A DNA stretch of 64,000 bases. Source: Tillus elongatus. Lineage: Eukaryota > Arthropoda > Insecta > Coleoptera > Cleridae. Under the pieces are notes generated by a model. It was not told the origin of the DNA. It saw nothing but the letters and a program-made list of their open reading frames with translations, and did not search any database. Location: contig OZ023264.1 in the NCBI GenBank assembly GCA_964006375.1, positions 16,254,225-16,318,224 of the forward strand. Reading direction: 5' to 3'. A program made the translations under genes and the position numbers. Below are positions 26,401-31,200 of this stretch, one piece after another; within the stretch, counting starts at the first letter, position 1, and each line of letters begins with the position of its first letter.

Positions 26401-28192
26401 AACGGTGAATTTGCAGATAACCTCCCGACCAGTTTTAGATAAAACGACTGCTGATAGATAAAGCCTGGCAACTTACATGCACACTGACACTATTCTTACC
26501 TTTTGTTCTTCTGTCTTTGCCGAATTATTTACATTTAAAGTCTTTTACACCTTACATACTTTTTTAAACAATTTCCCAGCACGGTTCTGTTCCGTGACAC
26601 CCCTTCCCCTCCTAAACATTACATTCGGCATAAAGTTCAAATTGCTTTTGGGAATTCCTGGAATATTCTAGGCACATGGACTATTAGCTTCTACTGCCAA
26701 TTTATCAGTTCTCCACTAGCATACGATTTCTTATATATTCATGTGTTTACGGACATTATTTCTGAAATTGTGTGTTGTTTACCTTGTTCTCCTAATGACC
26801 ATAAGTGTTGTAGTGATTTGAGTGTGCACATGTCGCTAGTTCTTGGTGTGTGACATGTTATTTGTTTTCTACATTATTTTTTCAATGAGGAAAATGCAAG
26901 GTCAAAGGTTGCTTACACTCAAGGGCCAGACCAACTTCATTTGTTCAAGATGCAAACAGTAAGTGTTATGTAAATTTCTTACATACAAACAGGCCAAATG
27001 GCTTAGTTGGCGAGGTGAGTAACTTCTAGAATCAGACTAGGAGGTTGTGGGTTCGAGTCCCACATTCAGACAGTCTGTCTTTTTGACTCGAATGTGGAAA
27101 CGCATGCTTCTGATAAGTTATTGGTGGTGTCCTTTGTCGATGTGTATGTAAGCTCCCCCCGCACAAGTCAAAGACTTCTGGGTGTGGAGTTTTTCTACTT
27201 TGGTGTTATTATTATGCAATAAATTGCTAAATGCGGCCCTCCATCTTAAATATAAAGAAACACTTCGAAGGGAAACCTATTTTGAGCCATATTCTCCGTT
27301 ATGTTTATCATCGACAACTGTCAGTAGAAATTGCTTCATTACCATGAAACATTTCAACTTTTTAAAATAATATATTGGATACCGTCTACTATTAGCATAT
27401 ACAGTTGTATTTATCATCAGCAATTCAGAACGGAAATTGCTTCATTCACTTTTCATACTCATTTAAGGTTGAAAACTAAAATGTAAACAAACACTTCGAA
27501 GGGAAACCTATTTTGAGCCATTTTCTCTGTTATGTTTATCATCGACAGTTGTCAGTAGAAATTGCTTCATTACCATGAAGCATTTCAACTTTTCAAAATA
27601 ATATATTGGATACTATCTGCTACGAGCATATACAGTTGTATTTATCACTGGAAATTTGCAATGGAAATTGCTTCATTCTCTTTATTAAAGTGATTAATTC
27701 ACCTCACTGCTCGGGAATTTTGGATATTCAACGTGCCCAACATCGCATGGGCACGGGATCGATGGCTTTACGCTCCCTGGGAAGGGCGGAACATGCAGAT
27801 TACCTTGCTCAATCACAATGGCAGAATCTCTGTTGATGTTACTGATTTACTGAAAAGGGTGGAGGGGGGAAACCTGGGAATCGAACCTAGTACCCCTGGG
27901 TCCAGAGGCCCACTTTTTTCCACTGGACCACAGTGGCTCGAAATTTGCTTTTTACATTTCCGTTTTCCTACTGCTTTTCGCTAAATAATTCAAATATCAA
28001 TTTATGTAGATGACGTCATATTATCATTTATTTACATTATAAAAAGATTTGTTCACCACTTGAATTTCTTCTTTATTTAATGACCTTTGGTAATACTCAT
28101 CTGGCAACAGTGTACATCGTCCCGCATTCAATTCTGCGTTCCGATTCTACCCGAATTGTTTGTTTACTACTGAGGTGTCTACAACACATCTT

Positions 28193-28289
<97 letters not shown>

Positions 28290-31200
28290 CCAACCGATAA
28301 CTCAAAAAATACTTCACTTATCTGGACCAAATTTGGCAATTACCTTTATTTTGCTAATGGCTTGGATCAGTTCATTCATCAAATCTTAACGGCCAATTTT
28401 TCTTAATAAAAAATTAAAAAATATTTTTTTTTCTATCGCAATATCTCTTAAATTTTCTAAGTGATTGAAACAAAACAGCTTAAAAGAACATAGACAGACG
28501 TGGTTGTGTACCAATTTTCAAGTCGTTTGATAAAAGGAAAATAAAGTTATTCGAAATTAATAATAAAATAATTATCGACATAACTTCAGATTCTGTAATG
28601 CAATATCTACAATGTTGGACAAAGACAGATGACGTTATCTGTACTGCTATGCTATTTAAATAAATCGTAGATAAAAATCTAAGCAATGGAAGTTATTGCA
28701 AAAGGTCAGATATTGTGACAGATACAACAGGGACGCCATCTCGGTCCAGGATCAGGTAGTATGTTGTCACGACACCTCTCTAGCTTACACAAAATTTTAT
28801 AGATAGAGCTGTGTACAATGTACAACCAACTAGTAACATGTCAGCCTTGGACCATTTCTTTCGTAATACCAGGACAAAGCTTGCGTCCAAGAGCGCTAAA
28901 TTTTAGCATGCAAATGTATACTAATAAATAAAAAATTTAATGAAAGTGATTCATTTTGTTTAAAAGCAATCTAGACTGACGTTTCATTATGTATAAATAT
29001 TAAGCTTCCCATTCTTCATGTTCACAGTATTTAAAATATTGTATGTATTACCTGTGAACTCTATACAGAATTGTGTGTCTGCTTCTTCGTAGATATTTTC
29101 CTTGCCCTCTCGTGTGCATACAACCACCCTCTTTGCATAGACCACAAGAAAAAATGTCTTGTTCGTACCCGCCAAGGAAGTTACATCTTGAAGCCATATC
29201 CCCATTAAACCCTACCCAACACCCCTATTCCCACAGGTGCCGTAACTTCTTTGGCGGGTATCAACAAGACATTTTTCTTGTGGTTTATGCGACGAGGGTG
29301 GTTGTATGCACGAGAGAGGGGAAGGAAAATCCCCATGATGAAGCACCCACGCCCCCACCCTATTCCTGTCACAAGTTGAACCGGGGGTGTGTCTGCTTCT
29401 TCGTAGATATTTTCCTTCCCCTCTCGTGTGCATACAACCACCTTCGTTGCATAGACCACAAGAAAAAATGTCTTGTTCGTACCCGCCAAGGAAGTTACAT
29501 CTTGAAGCCATATCCCCATTAAACCCTACCCAGCACCCCTATTCCCCCAGGTGCCGTAACTTCTTTGGCGGGTATCAACAAGACATTTTTCTTGTGGTTT
29601 ATGCAACGAGGGCGGTTGTATGCACGAGAGAGGGGAAGGAAAATCCCCATGACGAAGCACCCATGCCCTCACCCTATCACAAGTTGAACCGGGGGTGTGT
29701 CTGCTTCTTCGTAGATATTTTCCTTCCCCTCTCGTGTGCATACAACCACCTTCGTTGCATAGACCACAAGAAAAATTTCTTGTTCATACCCCCCAAAGAA
29801 GTTAAGTGATCTGGGGAGAATAGGGGTGCTGCGCAGGGTAGGTAGGGTTTAATGGAGATATGGCATCAAATAAACAGCTGTCAAGCAGTTTTCTTCACAT
29901 TTTCTGCTCATATTTTCTTTTCACTGCCTGCCCCGCTCAGCACCCCATTAACTCGTAGTCCCGTAATTTCCTGGGGGGGGGGAGTGTTGTGAACAAGACA
30001 TTTTGGTGAATTTGCAGTTTAACTCACGGACGATTTGAAAAATATCGACTGCTGATAGATAAAGTTTGATGTCTTAAATGCACGCTGACGCAAATGTTAC
30101 CTTTTGTTCTCCCTTATTTCCCAAGTTATTCGCATTTAAAGTTGTTTACACATCACATTTTTTAACAATTTCCTAGTACGGTCCTGTCACATGCCGTCTC
30201 ATTCCCTCCTAAACATTACATTAGGCATAAGGTGTCCATTGTGTTTGGGAATCCCTAGAATATTCTGGAATCAGAATATGGGAAATTGTCATTATAACTG
30301 ACAGTTTACACATCGCTTTCAGTATGGCGCTAGTACCAGTACGCTTTGAACGCTTTGGACGCTTTCTGATACATTCCTGTATTACGAACATTTTTTCTGA
30401 AATTATGTGCTGTTTACCTTGTTCTGTTGATGACCAGTGGTATTATAGTGGCTTATAAGCTGCATGTGTGGCCCCTTTTCTTGGTCGGTGATTTGTTTCC
30501 TATGTTGTTTTTGTGGCGAGGAAATTGCCATGTCGAGGCCGTCAAATTACAAGGTCAGATCAGGTTGCCTACACAAGGGCTGGACCTACATCATTTTCCT
30601 GAGATGTTAAGGTAAGTTTGTGTAAATTTCTTGTTCTTTTGTGTAAATTTCGATCGTTTCGCTGTATTTGCTATGGGATGTTCGGTGATGCTTAAGTAGA
30701 CGGGTCCCGTCCATGCATCGCTAGAGCGGCATTGCCGGACGGTGTTTATTGCTCTAGGGGCCTGCCTGTACTGACCTTCCTGACCTGCCCTGTAGGTCAG
30801 GTCAGGTCAGGTCAGGTCAGGTCAGGTCAGGTCAGGCAGGCCCATACAGCAATAAGGATGCTTAAGTAGACGGGTCCCGTCCATGCATCGCTAGAGCGGC
30901 ATTGCCGGACGGTGTTTATTGCTCTAGGGGCCTGCCAGTACTGACCTGCCCTGTAGGTCAGGTCGGGTCAGGCGGGCCCCTACAGCAATAAGCACCGTCC
31001 GGCAATGCCGCTCTCGTGATGCATGGACCGGACCCGTCTGCTTAAGCATCACCGACCTGGCCTGACCTGCCCTGTAGGTCAGGCAGGCCCCTACAGCAAT
31101 AAGTACTATCCGGCAATGCCGCTCTCACGATGCATGAAATGACGGGACCCGCCTACTTAAGAGTCGCCCTTTTCTCGGAGGAGGGGGGGTTTGGGGTGTG

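Noticed and set aside
26993..27070. Functional tRNA gene
   Set aside because: A and B boxes are present, but the anticodon loop lacks U33 and the acceptor stem is poor; the SINE interpretation fits better.
27870..27940. Functional tRNA gene on the minus strand
   Set aside because: Anticodon arm has a 6- or 8-nt loop and there is an A-run in the D-loop; treated as a SINE head.
28080..28339. Open frames with long Tyr-Ile repeats on both strands (also at 34804-35132, 39521-39808 and 42680-42913)
   Set aside because: They are translations of (AT)n microsatellites, not genes.
29073..29809. Frames of 140-150 residues on both strands that look similar to each other
   Set aside because: The sequence is a tandem foldback repeat; the symmetry gives open frames on both strands without codon-like constraint.
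29072..31165. CRISPR-like array
   Set aside because: Repeats are long, inverted and lack unique spacers; the genome is eukaryotic.
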